NCBI GenBank assembly: GCA_903871875.1
Contig: CAIQIR010000037.1
Location: 1 to 64,000 of the forward strand
Source of the DNA: an uncultured Schlesneria sp.
GTDB taxonomy: Bacteria; Planctomycetota; Planctomycetia; Planctomycetales; Planctomycetaceae
Reading direction: 5' to 3'
DNA: 64,000 nucleotides
Part shown: positions 35,963 to 44,455 of the stretch, piece after piece
How the letters are laid out: every line of letters begins with the position of its first letter
Position numbering within the stretch: the first letter of the stretch is position 1
The notes under the pieces: model-generated
What the model saw: the letters and a program-made list of their open reading frames with translations, nothing else
Told to the model about the DNA's origin: nothing
Database searches by the model: none
Program-made: the position numbers and the translations under genes

Positions 35963-36748
35963 CTACCGGCTGGTATGAATCCGCAGACCGTAGCTGTACG
36001 GGTAGTACGGTGGATCTCCGTAACCGTAGCCGTTGTACCCCGGATAACCATATCCGTAGCCATAGTTCGAGCTGGCGCTGTACGGGTGCACGTACGTCGT
36101 CCCGCGTTGGATCACTGTGGGACGCATTTGATTGAACAGCAATTCCATCGTGGCGTCGTGACGATAGCTGGGATACGCGTTGTACTCGACCCGGTTGAAC
36201 GGAATCGAAAAATAGATGTCTCGGTAAAGCGCGGTCTGCGGAATCACGACCGGTGGTCGCGGTTCGTAGTCTGGCAATTTCGGGGTAATAATCGGCAAGC
36301 GGCAATTCGGACAGGGCGTGGGCGCCGAATTGATGACCGCGGGTGAATTCGCGGCAGCAGGTGCAGGAGGAATTGGCAACGCGTCCGTCGTGGTTTTCAG
36401 CTCTACCGGGGCAGTCACCGCGGGAACCGTTTCGGGTGTCGGCTGTGGAGCGACAGCAGGTTGCGTGGCCGGGGCCGGTTGTGGCGATGCTTCGTCAGCG
36501 GTGAACGAAATCGGCCGAATGATAACCCGATTTTCGGAAGTTGGGCGGTCGCCAGAATTCACGGGAGCCGCAGGAACAACCTGCTTTTTTACTGGAGTTC
36601 GCGGCGGCGCGTCGGGCGATTTTCGCGGCGTAATCGTGACCGTCCAGTCATCAAACCGATAAACGACACTCTCACCAGCCCATGCACTCAACGATCCTGA
36701 ACACAGCACCAAACTGGCAACTGTTAACTGCTTCAATGTCCGTTTCAT
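35963..36748 (-). CDS. Secreted Pro-rich protein with Tyr/Gly-rich C-terminus
   Basis: A 261-residue protein started at ATG 36748 (AGGTG six nt upstream; the ATG directly before it is too close to the SD). A signal peptide ('MKRTLKQLTVASLVLCSGS', cleavage around AWA-GE) is followed by a basic/Pro segment, then a Pro/Ala-rich linker of about 70 residues. A small 'PCPNCRLPIITPKLPDYEPR' segment with CxxC comes next. The C-terminus is Tyr/Gly-rich with GYGYGYPGYNGYGYG-type repeats. Low-complexity Tyr/Gly tails occur in cell-wall or matrix proteins. It converges on obgE with 101 nt between. Function unknown. Confidence 0.7.
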   Translation of the reverse strand: MKRTLKQLTVASLVLCSGSLSAWAGESVVYRFDDWTVTITPRKSPDAPPRTPVKKQVVPAAPVNSGDRPTSENRVIIRPISFTADEASPQPAPATQPAVAPQPTPETVPAVTAPVELKTTTDALPIPPAPAAANSPAVINSAPTPCPNCRLPIITPKLPDYEPRPPVVIPQTALYRDIYFSIPFNRVEYNAYPSYRHDATMELLFNQMRPTVIQRGTTYVHPYSASSNYGYGYGYPGYNGYGYGDPPYYPYSYGLRIHTSR

Positions 36749-37034
36749 CATTTTCACCTGACTTTCCACCGCTTTCCGTCACGCCATCGTGATCGATCAA
36801 TCACATTCTCTGAATGACGCTAAGTGCTGAGGGGGACCGTTGTCGAGAGGCTGTTTTGATTCTGACGAAAAACTTCTCGACTTGGCTTCACCAGCACGTC
36901 GTTTTCGTCAAAAACCGACCTGGAATGCTGATTTCAGTGGATCAGCGAGCGGAACCGGTGTGATGAAGATTGGTGCGTGGCACTGCGACTCGGGCCGCAA
37001 TTGGCCGCGATGGCGCCACGTTGCCGTACCGGCG
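36749..37034. other. 286-nt intergenic region
   Basis: Upstream of the Pro-rich secreted protein and downstream of the BshC-like gene. Contains short plus-strand frames without features; nothing further is supported. Confidence 0.25.
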
Positions 37035-38675
37035 TTACGATGGCGAAGCGGGCTTCGCAGCCAGTGGCAGCAAAAACTGGCGGACCTGCTCTTCGGGGTA
37101 CAATACGAAGGCGTATTCGCGATTTCGGATCAGGGTATTGGCAGACAACTGCGCCTGGATTTTGGCCCGTTCCACTTCATAAACCGCTCGGACGGTCCCC
37201 GTGTAGAACCGTAACTGACCTCGAATCTCCGACAACCGGCGATGCTGGGCGGGACTGAGTTTGCCCCGCAGTTGGTTCGATTCACGCAGCGCGTGTGCGG
37301 CCGTCAGCAAAGCGGATTTTTCGTTGATCAAAGCGGCCGTTTCGGGGAATGCCGCGATGTGCCGATCTGGATTATAAGTCAAATCGCGAAGCTTGTGATT
37401 GATCGCGTGCAGTTGATTTTCCGTGGTCCCGAATGGCCCTCCCAAGGGGAGCAGCAAGGTGGCCGAGACAGTCAAGAACTCGGGTGCCTTGAGCCCGAAC
37501 ATCCGTTCACAGATTCGGTTGGTCATCTCGTCATATTTGGCGCCACCAATTCCATGCAGGAACAGGTCCGCCAGACAAACGCGGGCAAACAGAGTTGTGG
37601 TCAGGGCGCGTGTCCGCAAGCGAATCCCGCGTGGGGCCAGATTGCTTAATACCTCGACCGCGGCGTGCAGTGGCCCGTCGTCCGCTAGTGGGAGACTGGC
37701 GAAAACCTCTTTCTCATCCCGCAGCTCACACACCGACCCCACCCGCCGAGCGAACAATCGACCTCGCTGTGAATCCCCCTTGTTCCAGACCCAGAAGGGC
37801 GCTTCGAGCCAACCATCATCCAGTCGGTCGAGATTCGGAACTGGTTGCATCCGATTTCGCAGTCGATGAGTGCGACGATAGTCGATGACCGATTCGTTAT
37901 AGATCGCGTGCAACTCGGGCAGTCGCAGCAGCAAGTGCGCAACGAACCACAAAAACGATTCCATGCCGCACAGCCGCGACATCGGCAGTTCGAGATTCTG
38001 TTGTCCCCAAGCCCTTTCAAGGTTCGCTCGCAGCGCCGTGAAGCTGTCACACAACCGATCCGAGACGGCCGATTGCCGAACCGCGGCGTCCCAGGCCGAT
38101 CCGATCAAAGGATCGAAGCCCCACTGCGAACGCAGGCGATCGCGCACGGTCGCCCCGAATTTCTCAAACATTGATCGATCACGAATCGCGGCCTCTTCCC
38201 AAGGTTCCGAGGGACGAGGTGTATCGAACAAGACTCGTTCGGCTTGCAAGTGATCGCGCGTTCCGGCCGGAATTCGCAACGACGTCCCGTTCATCGTGTC
38301 GTTATCGATGATCAGATTGACGGCCACGGACCGGCATTGTCGAGCCACACCCGCCAGCGCGAAGTTCTTCGCCCACACCCCGACATGGAATAGCTCTGGC
38401 TGATGCCCGCTGACGACCAGCGAATGACACACCGTTTCCGGCACATCAGCCTGCAAGAGCGACGACGTGAACGCACGTGCCAACCGCAACGCTTCGCACC
38501 GAGCCGCCGACCGCAATTCGGTGAGCCGACGCCCGTTCAACGAACAGGAGGACGACGCGAACAGATTTCGATTCTGTTCGACGAGTAACGGGGCCGCGTC
38601 TAAGCCGGGGATCGCCAGCAGCGAACGGTCTTCGCGCGGGACCCGAAAGCGGTGGTGGGTGATGTCATCTGGCAT
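37035..38675 (-). CDS. BshC-like protein (putative bacillithiol-cysteine-ligase superfamily)
   Basis: A 546-residue protein. The segment 'CHSLVVSGHQPELFHVGVWA' followed by 'FALAGVARQCRSVAVNLIID' matches the start of the BshC fold, where BshC has 'vvtGQQpgLftGPLyti.K…A'. The length (about 540) and the C-terminal helical region ('AVYEVERAKIQAQLSANTLI') also agree. Differences (GHQPELFH in place of GQQPGLFTG, 'NDT' in place of the 'sEDHD' block) suggest a divergent planctomycete branch that may not ligate cysteine to GlcN-malate. No bshA or bshB gene is nearby. Cytoplasmic. Family membership is moderately sure; function is not. Confidence 0.6.
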   Translation of the reverse strand: MPDDITHHRFRVPREDRSLLAIPGLDAAPLLVEQNRNLFASSSCSLNGRRLTELRSAARCEALRLARAFTSSLLQADVPETVCHSLVVSGHQPELFHVGVWAKNFALAGVARQCRSVAVNLIIDNDTMNGTSLRIPAGTRDHLQAERVLFDTPRPSEPWEEAAIRDRSMFEKFGATVRDRLRSQWGFDPLIGSAWDAAVRQSAVSDRLCDSFTALRANLERAWGQQNLELPMSRLCGMESFLWFVAHLLLRLPELHAIYNESVIDYRRTHRLRNRMQPVPNLDRLDDGWLEAPFWVWNKGDSQRGRLFARRVGSVCELRDEKEVFASLPLADDGPLHAAVEVLSNLAPRGIRLRTRALTTTLFARVCLADLFLHGIGGAKYDEMTNRICERMFGLKAPEFLTVSATLLLPLGGPFGTTENQLHAINHKLRDLTYNPDRHIAAFPETAALINEKSALLTAAHALRESNQLRGKLSPAQHRRLSEIRGQLRFYTGTVRAVYEVERAKIQAQLSANTLIRNREYAFVLYPEEQVRQFLLPLAAKPASPS

Positions 38676-38750
38676 GCCTCGACATTACCCGAATCCCACC
38701 CCATTTCTGAAGTCAGCGGGGACCTCGCGTCGACGAAACGTCACATTGAG

Positions 38751-39203
38751 TTAGTCGATGGCGAGCAACAATCCGTATTGTTGCACCACGGCGAACCGCG
38801 TGACCAGTCGAACAAGTTCCGTCAGCGAGCGAACTTCCAGCTTTTTCATCAAGGAGGCACGTCGCATCTCGACTGCTCGCTCGGTAATCCCAAGCCGGGT
38901 TGCCAGCACCTTGTTGGGCAAGCAATCCATCAACAGTTCGAGAACTTCGCGATCCTTAACGGTGAGCTTGGAAACTCGGTGTTCCACCGAGGCCCAAAAC
39001 ACACGGCGTCGCAACAATTCCTGGTCCGATTCGTGGACCAGCAAGGACGCTGGTGAGGCGCTTTCTTGTGCTGGAAAACCAACTCGTGCGAGTTGATTCA
39101 GAACAAAAGCGCGGGTGGTCGCATCTCCGCCAATGACATGCAACGAAGGTTGACGGGACGTCATTGGCACGGGGTCGGTGATGTATTCGTTAAGTGCTAT
39201 CAT
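38751..39203 (-). CDS. LuxR/FixJ-type regulator with internally deleted receiver domain
   Basis: A 150-residue protein, ATG 39203 with AAGGA upstream. The C-terminal HTH ('LTVKDREVLELLMDCLPNKV', 'ITERAVEMRRASLMKKLEV') is a full FixJ/NarL-type DNA-binding domain. The N-terminal 60 residues look like strand 1, helix 1 and strand 2 of a receiver ('SLHVIGGDATTRAFVLNQLA', then 'GFPAQESASPASLL'). The sequence then jumps straight to the linker helix ('ELLRRRVFWASVEHRVSKLT'). About 60 residues including the phospho-Asp and Lys are missing, so it probably acts without phosphorylation or as a competitor of an intact FixJ-like regulator. A long empty region lies upstream. Confidence 0.8.
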   Translation of the reverse strand: MIALNEYITDPVPMTSRQPSLHVIGGDATTRAFVLNQLARVGFPAQESASPASLLVHESDQELLRRRVFWASVEHRVSKLTVKDREVLELLMDCLPNKVLATRLGITERAVEMRRASLMKKLEVRSLTELVRLVTRFAVVQQYGLLLAID

Positions 39204-39868
39204 AATAAACAAATCCTTAAGCAACCCGCGTTCCAAAACTGCCGCGAGGGCAATCCTCTGGTGAAAGGATTGCAATTGCGGGCGTCATCACCTGCCATTT
39301 TCCCTTATTTTCAGGCACTTTCTCTCATCGAAACTTCGGAAACAGGCATGCCCAAAAAGAAAGCATTGCTGCTCAAAGTTCATTGTCTGGGAGCGAGCGC
39401 GAATTCAACGACGGCAATCCGGCTGAAATGAAGGGCACAATTTTTTGCGAGAGGGAATAAAGACCCTCATTCCATCGAGCTGGACGAGGGGAAATTGTTC
39501 CAGTTGATGGCGTCGGGAAGTTGTGGTGAAAGAGATCACCGACTAGAGGGTCGCAAACCAATCACAAGTGTGAAAAATTGTTGAAGAAAACCATGATCGC
39601 ACGGTAGAAGAACCGGCATGACCGGAAGGATCGTGCAATTTGCAGGGGCCAACACCGGCGATGCACGATCGACATCAGTCGAGGTGGCCTGACTCTCAAT
39701 ATTTCCTCCTCGACGACACGGTCATGTCTGATCGTTCGCGAGGTCGCGATCTGCCCCAGCAGAGAAAAACAAAATCGACTACAGTGCGGACGATGATTGG
39801 CGTGACCAGAATCGTGAACGTCCATCTTGTCGTTTCAGAATCAATCCCACGAGCAAGAGCGTCTGGCA
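39204..39868. other. 665-nt gene-poor region between divergent genes
   Basis: The longest non-coding stretch in the window. It holds an ATG-started 27-codon frame at 39348–39431 (basic start, no clear SD), A/T-rich tracts around 39435–39445 and 39570–39600, and a GATCGNAC…GATCGTGC imperfect repeat near 39595–39635. No RNA gene, terminator or conserved protein is evident. Promoters for the LuxR-type gene (left) and the thioesterase–crotonase (right) must lie here. Confidence 0.35.
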
Positions 39869-41098
39869 ATGAAACCTGGTCTGCAAATCGGAACAACCGC
39901 AACCCTGGACCTGCGGGTTGGAAGTGGGGACGTGATTCATCTGGGAGCCGGACAAACGCACGGCGCGATCGTCTTCTCGACTCCGAAGATGATCAACCTG
40001 ATGGAACAAGCCGCTCGCCGTGCCCTGCTTCCGTTTCTCGAATCCACGGAAGAATCGGTGGGGGCACAAGTCGTTGTCGAGCACCTGGCGGCAACTCCGA
40101 TCAATGCGATAGTACGAGCAGAAGCCAAAGTCACGGGCATCAACGGACGGTTGATCGATTTCGAGATTACGGCCTCGGATGAACGCGATCAGATCGGACG
40201 AGGCACTCATCGTCGCGCCGTCATTCAGACCGATCGGCTTGCTGCGAAACTGCAAGAAAAGTCCCAGACATTGCCGGGAGGAATCGTGTTACCATCACAT
40301 CTTGAACCGAATCCGGGCGAGCTCCCCAAGCTTGCGGCAATGATCGTGGAACGCGACGGTCCGCTGGTCACCGTCACACTCAATCGCCCGCAAAAACGCA
40401 ACGCGGTCGACCGGCAGATGACGGCTGACTTCGAATGCCTGAATGCCTGGCTGGCTGGACATCGCGAGATTCGGATCGTGATTTTGACGGGTGCCGGGGC
40501 AGCCTTCTGCGCGGGCGATGACGTGACCGAAGTGGGAACATTGGCTTTGGCCGAAGCCACACGCCTCAGTCATCGACAAGCAGAACTGTATCTGACGTGG
40601 GAACGATTACCGCAGATTTTCATCGCCGCGGTCAATGGAGTGGCCTTCGGCGGGGGCTGCGTTTGTGCCAATTCGTGTGATTTTCGCATCGCCGCACACT
40701 CGTCTCGATTTGCCATGCCGGAAATAAGACTTGGCTGGCCGCCGGGCTATGGACTGGCCCAGTTGACCTCGCTCATTGGGAAAGCCCGAGCCTTGGAATT
40801 GTGTTTGACGGGCTCAGAAATCTCGGCCCAGCAGGCACTGGGATATGGACTCGTGCATGAGGTCGTACCGTTGGCGCGTGTCCTGCCGCGTGCCCGGGAA
40901 TTGGCGGCCCAACTGCTGACTCAACCCGCCGAGGCGCTGCGGTTCACGAAACAGTTGCTGCACACCGATGAAGGTCCGCAGCCGAAATTGGCGTATCTCG
41001 GCGATACGGCGGCGTACATCGAGTGCCTTGGCCAATCCGACGCTCGAGAAGGGATTGCGGCGTTCTCACAAAAGCGATCGCCCCAATTCGGTTCGTGA
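39869..41098 (+). CDS. Fused hotdog thioesterase (FlK-like) and crotonase-family protein
   Basis: A 409-residue protein, ATG 39869. Residues about 1–130 match the fluoroacetyl-CoA-thioesterase/YbgC-like hotdog: 'FSTPKMINLMEQAARRALLP' with Thr and Glu at catalytic positions, and 'VGAQVVVEHLAATP' with the catalytic His. Residues about 155–409 are a crotonase: 'VTVTLNRPQKRNAVDRQM', 'AFCAGDDVTEV' (first oxyanion-hole strand), 'VNGVAFGGGCVCANSCDFRI' (second), and 'SRFAMPEIRLGWPPGYGLAQ'. The Glu equivalent to Glu144 of enoyl-CoA hydratase is replaced, while the Glu164 equivalent (MPEI) is kept. It may therefore be an isomerase, hydrolase or lyase rather than a classical hydratase. The fusion implies a CoA-thioester intermediate handed between sites. 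Confidence 0.85.
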   Translation: MKPGLQIGTTATLDLRVGSGDVIHLGAGQTHGAIVFSTPKMINLMEQAARRALLPFLESTEESVGAQVVVEHLAATPINAIVRAEAKVTGINGRLIDFEITASDERDQIGRGTHRRAVIQTDRLAAKLQEKSQTLPGGIVLPSHLEPNPGELPKLAAMIVERDGPLVTVTLNRPQKRNAVDRQMTADFECLNAWLAGHREIRIVILTGAGAAFCAGDDVTEVGTLALAEATRLSHRQAELYLTWERLPQIFIAAVNGVAFGGGCVCANSCDFRIAAHSSRFAMPEIRLGWPPGYGLAQLTSLIGKARALELCLTGSEISAQQALGYGLVHEVVPLARVLPRARELAAQLLTQPAEALRFTKQLLHTDEGPQPKLAYLGDTAAYIECLGQSDAREGIAAFSQKRSPQFGS

Positions 41099-41120
41099 CG
41101 GTCGCGGTCGAGAGTTCGCC

Positions 41121-41684
41121 CTAACAGAAGTACCGCGCCAGCAACATCACGAACAGAATGGCCAACCATGCGACACCCAGTGCGTGCCAAAACCACGCAC
41201 AAATCGTGACACCCCAGAAATATTCATGATCATATCGGTCGGCCATCGCTTGTACGGTGACATACGACAGAAACAGCATCGCAATCACAAAGTGCATGCC
41301 GTGCAACGCGGCAAAGACCGCCACAAACGCAGCAGCGCCGGTTTCGACTTCTTCGGCCGGTTGCCGACGAATCAGGCAGGTTAAAGCGTAGGTCTGCACG
41401 GCCACAAACAACGTTCCCGCTGTTAACGCCAACTTCAGCCAGCGACGAAACGACCGCTGGCGTTCAAATCGAACCGCTCGAACAGCCAGGGACATACATC
41501 CGCTACCCGTCAGCAGCAGACAGGTGCTGACACTGAACGCCAAAGAAAACCGATTGGGCTGGGTTGTCGAATCAGATGGCAGGCGATCGATCAAGAAAAT
41601 CGACAATCCCGCCGCCAGGGCCAGCAACATCGCGGCCAGCAAAAAAAACTGCAGCGCGTAGGCACTTCGAGGTTCTGGAACCAC
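41121..41684 (-). CDS. Heme-copper oxidase subunit III-like protein
   Basis: A 187-residue protein with five hydrophobic helices in the pattern of CoxC/CyoC: 'FFLLAAMLLALAAGLSIFLI', 'AFSVSTCLLLTGSGCMSLA', 'LKLALTAGTLFVAVQTYAL', 'FAALHGMHFVIAMLFLSYV' and 'CAWFWHALGVAWLAILFVM'. The last two carry the conserved His (HGMH, WFWHALGxxW) of subunit III. The length fits the short bacterial form. No subunit I or II gene is nearby, so it is an orphan, perhaps partnered with an oxidase encoded elsewhere. The next gene on the same strand is a metal regulator. Confidence 0.85.
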   Translation of the reverse strand: MVPEPRSAYALQFFLLAAMLLALAAGLSIFLIDRLPSDSTTQPNRFSLAFSVSTCLLLTGSGCMSLAVRAVRFERQRSFRRWLKLALTAGTLFVAVQTYALTCLIRRQPAEEVETGAAAFVAVFAALHGMHFVIAMLFLSYVTVQAMADRYDHEYFWGVTICAWFWHALGVAWLAILFVMLLARYFC

Positions 41685-41721
41685 GGAAAATCACTTATGA
41701 CAGCGGCTTCCACGGGAAGGA

Positions 41722-42387
41722 TCAGATCAACTCGACCAACAACTGCCGGGCGGCGGGATGACCGAGCGTCACTTGTCGGCCATCGATTTCCGTCGTGACG
41801 ATTCCCGCTTCCAAACTGTTGTAAACCACCTGACATTCCTTGTGGAGCGAGAATCCGGAATCACGCAGAAATCGCAGAAAATCACCTTCCTGATCGGTGA
41901 CTCGTGCGATTCGGACGCGAGATCCCGATGGGATCGTTGCCAGCGGAACGGCACGTTCGGGATGGCCTCGCATTGCTCCGTCGGCGGACGGAATCGGGTC
42001 TCCGTGGGGGTCGGCGATGGGCCAGCCCAGAAATTCGTCCATGCGATCGACCAGATTGTCGCTGACCGCATGTTCCATATGTTCGGCTTCTTCGTGCACC
42101 TGATCCCAGTCCAGATTCAGCGTTTTGACGAGAAAAAGCTCGATCAGACGATGTCGACGCAGCATCCGCATCGCGATCGCCCGGCCCGTTTTGGTCAAAC
42201 GAACCCCCTCGTACGGGCGATATTCCGCGTGCCCCGATTCAGCCAGCGCTTTCAGCATGGCGGTGACGGTTCCCGGCGCGACGGCCATGGCCGTCGCCAA
42301 TTGGCCCGTCGTGACCCAATCTGAACCGGTCTTGAGTGCCGTCAGCAGGGTCGTCTTCAGGTAATTTTCCACCGTCAGGGTTGTCAT
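41722..42387 (-). CDS. DtxR/MntR-family metal-dependent transcriptional regulator
   Basis: A 221-residue protein, ATG 42387 (SD not obvious). An N-terminal winged helix ('TVENYLKTTLLTALKTGS', 'MAVAPGTVTAMLKALAESGH', 'RPYEGVRLTKTGR') is followed by the dimerisation/metal domain. That domain has 'RRHRLIELFLVKTLNLDWDQ', then 'VHEEAEHMEHAVSD', supplying Glu/His ligands, and 'GHPERAVPL'. A C-terminal FeoA/SH3-like domain contains 'GSRVRIARVTDQEGDFLRFL'. Full-length DtxR/IdeR/MntR architecture. It likely represses or activates Mn/Fe transport. It is divergent from rpmE2 across 309 nt. Confidence 0.9.
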   Translation of the reverse strand: MTTLTVENYLKTTLLTALKTGSDWVTTGQLATAMAVAPGTVTAMLKALAESGHAEYRPYEGVRLTKTGRAIAMRMLRRHRLIELFLVKTLNLDWDQVHEEAEHMEHAVSDNLVDRMDEFLGWPIADPHGDPIPSADGAMRGHPERAVPLATIPSGSRVRIARVTDQEGDFLRFLRDSGFSLHKECQVVYNSLEAGIVTTEIDGRQVTLGHPAARQLLVELI

Positions 42388-42696
42388 GAAAAACGGCTCG
42401 ACCAGAACGGAGGAAGGAACTGCTAAGATGATCAGCACAGATCGACGGAACTTAAGTCGCGACCGGCACAATTGTAGAGTTTACGACTCAGATTGACCAA
42501 GTCAGAGCCGATTATCGAGAATCGGACGACAAATCAGATCGAAAGGCTTGCGGGTCCGGCGACGAACTCTTAAACTTTTCGGTCCGATTGGCGTTGAGAC
42601 CGATGTCTCGAACCACTTTGTTCGTCGCCGATTAATCTGCCGCCTGAACATTGGAAAATGTTGCGGGGGGTGACACTTTGCAGGGTAGTTTGGATC
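42388..42696. other. 309-nt divergent region between the DtxR-type gene and rpmE2
   Basis: Holds short palindromic elements: a TGCT…AGCA pair around 42421–42437, GAGT-TTACG-ACTC near 42477–42489 and GAGAC-CGAT-GTCTC near 42596–42609. Any may be a regulator site, but no DtxR consensus can be confirmed by eye. Confidence 0.35.
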
Positions 42697-42978
42697 ATGA
42701 AAGAGGGAATTCACCCCGAGTATCGTGATGTTGTCTTCCAGGATACCTCCACGGGAATCCAGTTCTTGATTGGTTCGACGATCAAGACCCAGAAGACTTG
42801 CGAGTACGAAGGTCGTACGATGCCGCTCGTCACGGTTGATATCAGTTCAGCCTCGCACCCCTTCTTCACCGGTAAGCAGAAATTCATCGACGCCGCTGGC
42901 CGTGTCGAGAAATTCCAGCGCAAATACAACTGGGGCAAGAAGGAAGAGGAAGCTGCTCCGGAACAAGCCAAGAGCTAG
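42697..42978 (+). CDS. rpmE2: 50S ribosomal protein L31 type B
   Basis: A 93-residue protein, ATG 42697. '[20 protein letters not shown]' (given in part), '[20 protein letters not shown]' and '[11 protein letters not shown]' are L31 hallmarks. It belongs to the type B, zinc-free class: the CxxC pair of type A is absent and only one Cys (in '[10 protein letters not shown]') occurs. It has an unusually acidic C-terminal tail. The gene order rpmE–prfA–prmC is conserved in many bacteria. The neighbouring DtxR-type metal regulator makes metal-linked expression conceivable, but nothing in the sequence proves it. Confidence 0.95.
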   Translation: MKEGIHPEYRDVVFQDTSTGIQFLIGSTIKTQKTCEYEGRTMPLVTVDISSASHPFFTGKQKFIDAAGRVEKFQRKYNWGKKEEEAAPEQAKS

Positions 42979-43194
42979 CCGGTTTAGTGAATGCATCGTG
43001 CGGAACGGGGCGACCTTTCACAAGAAGGCGCCCGCCTTGGTCTTTTTCGCTCGGTCGAACGCCGCTGGAAAACGGGAACCAGCACCAACGGATGATCGCC
43101 TGTGTGGGCGATCTTTGGAGGGTCGCGGGAACCCGTTCGGGTTGTTCTGCAGGTTGCCCAGTGCAGCCGGCACGTCATTCATCGCTTGGTCATC

Positions 43195-44271
43195 ATGTTT
43201 CCGACGCTGCAAATTAAGCTGGCTCGATACGAAGAACTCGAACGGATGCTCCAGGATCCGGTGGTGCTCGCCGATACGGCGAAGATGCTTGAGTTCCAGC
43301 GTGAGCATGGCGGTTTAGGCAAGATCGCGCGATCGATTCGGGAATTCAATCAGCTCGAAGCCGATATCGCCGCGGCTCGCGAAATGATCGACACGGCGGA
43401 CGATGCGGAAACCCGCGAGTACGCTCAGGGCGAACTGAACGAGCTTCAGCAGCGTTACAACGTGCTACGCACCGAACTGGAAGACATGGTCACGGCCGGT
43501 GATTCGCTCACCCGCGGCAGTCTGATCATGGAAATCCGCGCGGGAACCGGCGGCGACGAAGCGTCGCTCTTCGCCCGCGATCTGTTCGACATGTATACGA
43601 AATTCGTGGAAAAACAGGGCTGGAAATTCGAAGTTCTGGAACTTTCCGCGAATGAACTGGGTGGCATGAAGGAAGTCGTGCTGTCCATCACCGGTGAAAC
43701 GGCATTTCACCAGTTGCAGTTTGAAAGCGGCGGTCACCGCGTGCAACGGGTCCCCGAAACCGAAACCCAGGGCCGCGTGCACACCAGCGCCGCAACCGTG
43801 GCCGTAATGGCGGAAGCGACCGATATCGATGTCGAAATTAAGGATGAAGACCTGCAAATCGACACCATGCGAGCCGGCGGCCCTGGTGGGCAGAAAGTCA
43901 ATAAAACCGAGTCTGCGGTGCGAATCACCCACGTTCCCTCAGGGATCGTCGTCCGCATTCAAGACGAGAAAAGCCAGCATAAGAACAAGGCCAAGGCCTT
44001 GCGGGTGCTGCGCAGTAAATTGATGGAATCGCGTCAGGCCACACTCGATAAAGAGCGATCAGAACAGCGGCGAACCCTCATCGGATCGGGCGAGCGCAGT
44101 GAACGGATTCGAACCTACAACTTTCCGCAGAATCGACTGACGGATCATCGCATCAATTTGACCGTGCATAAGCTCGACCAGATCATTCAGGGTGATCTTC
44201 AGGAAGTGGTCGGGGCGTTGGTACAGTTTGATCGTGAAGAGCGTCTTCGCGGCGGTAACGCATTAGTTTAG
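43195..44271 (+). CDS. prfA: Peptide chain release factor 1
   Basis: A 358-residue protein, ATG 43195. An in-frame upstream extension to 43102 is not RF1-like. An N-terminal helical domain ('[14 protein letters not shown]') is followed by '[20 protein letters not shown]', the central decoding domain ('[20 protein letters not shown]'), and the catalytic loop '[19 protein letters not shown]' with GGQ. The C-terminus '[18 protein letters not shown]' is diagnostic for RF1/RF2. It reads UAA/UAG. The GGQ Gln is methylated by PrmC, encoded next. The 216-nt gap after rpmE2 is long for this operon. Confidence 0.97.
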   Translation: MFPTLQIKLARYEELERMLQDPVVLADTAKMLEFQREHGGLGKIARSIREFNQLEADIAAAREMIDTADDAETREYAQGELNELQQRYNVLRTELEDMVTAGDSLTRGSLIMEIRAGTGGDEASLFARDLFDMYTKFVEKQGWKFEVLELSANELGGMKEVVLSITGETAFHQLQFESGGHRVQRVPETETQGRVHTSAATVAVMAEATDIDVEIKDEDLQIDTMRAGGPGGQKVNKTESAVRITHVPSGIVVRIQDEKSQHKNKAKALRVLRSKLMESRQATLDKERSEQRRTLIGSGERSERIRTYNFPQNRLTDHRINLTVHKLDQIIQGDLQEVVGALVQFDREERLRGGNALV

Positions 44272-44455
44272 CCCCTTTTCCAAGCCGGTTTTACCAGGCA
44301 CAGGGCTGCAAGTCGGCCCGCTGGCAGCTACGATCTGCTGACAAGAGGCGTCCAATGAAGATGCCAGCGTTTGGGCTCGTTTCTCGCTGGTGCGAGGGCG
44401 GAATGAGCTCCCGCCCGTGGCAGATCTCGATCTGATCGATCAAGGAAGGCGATTC

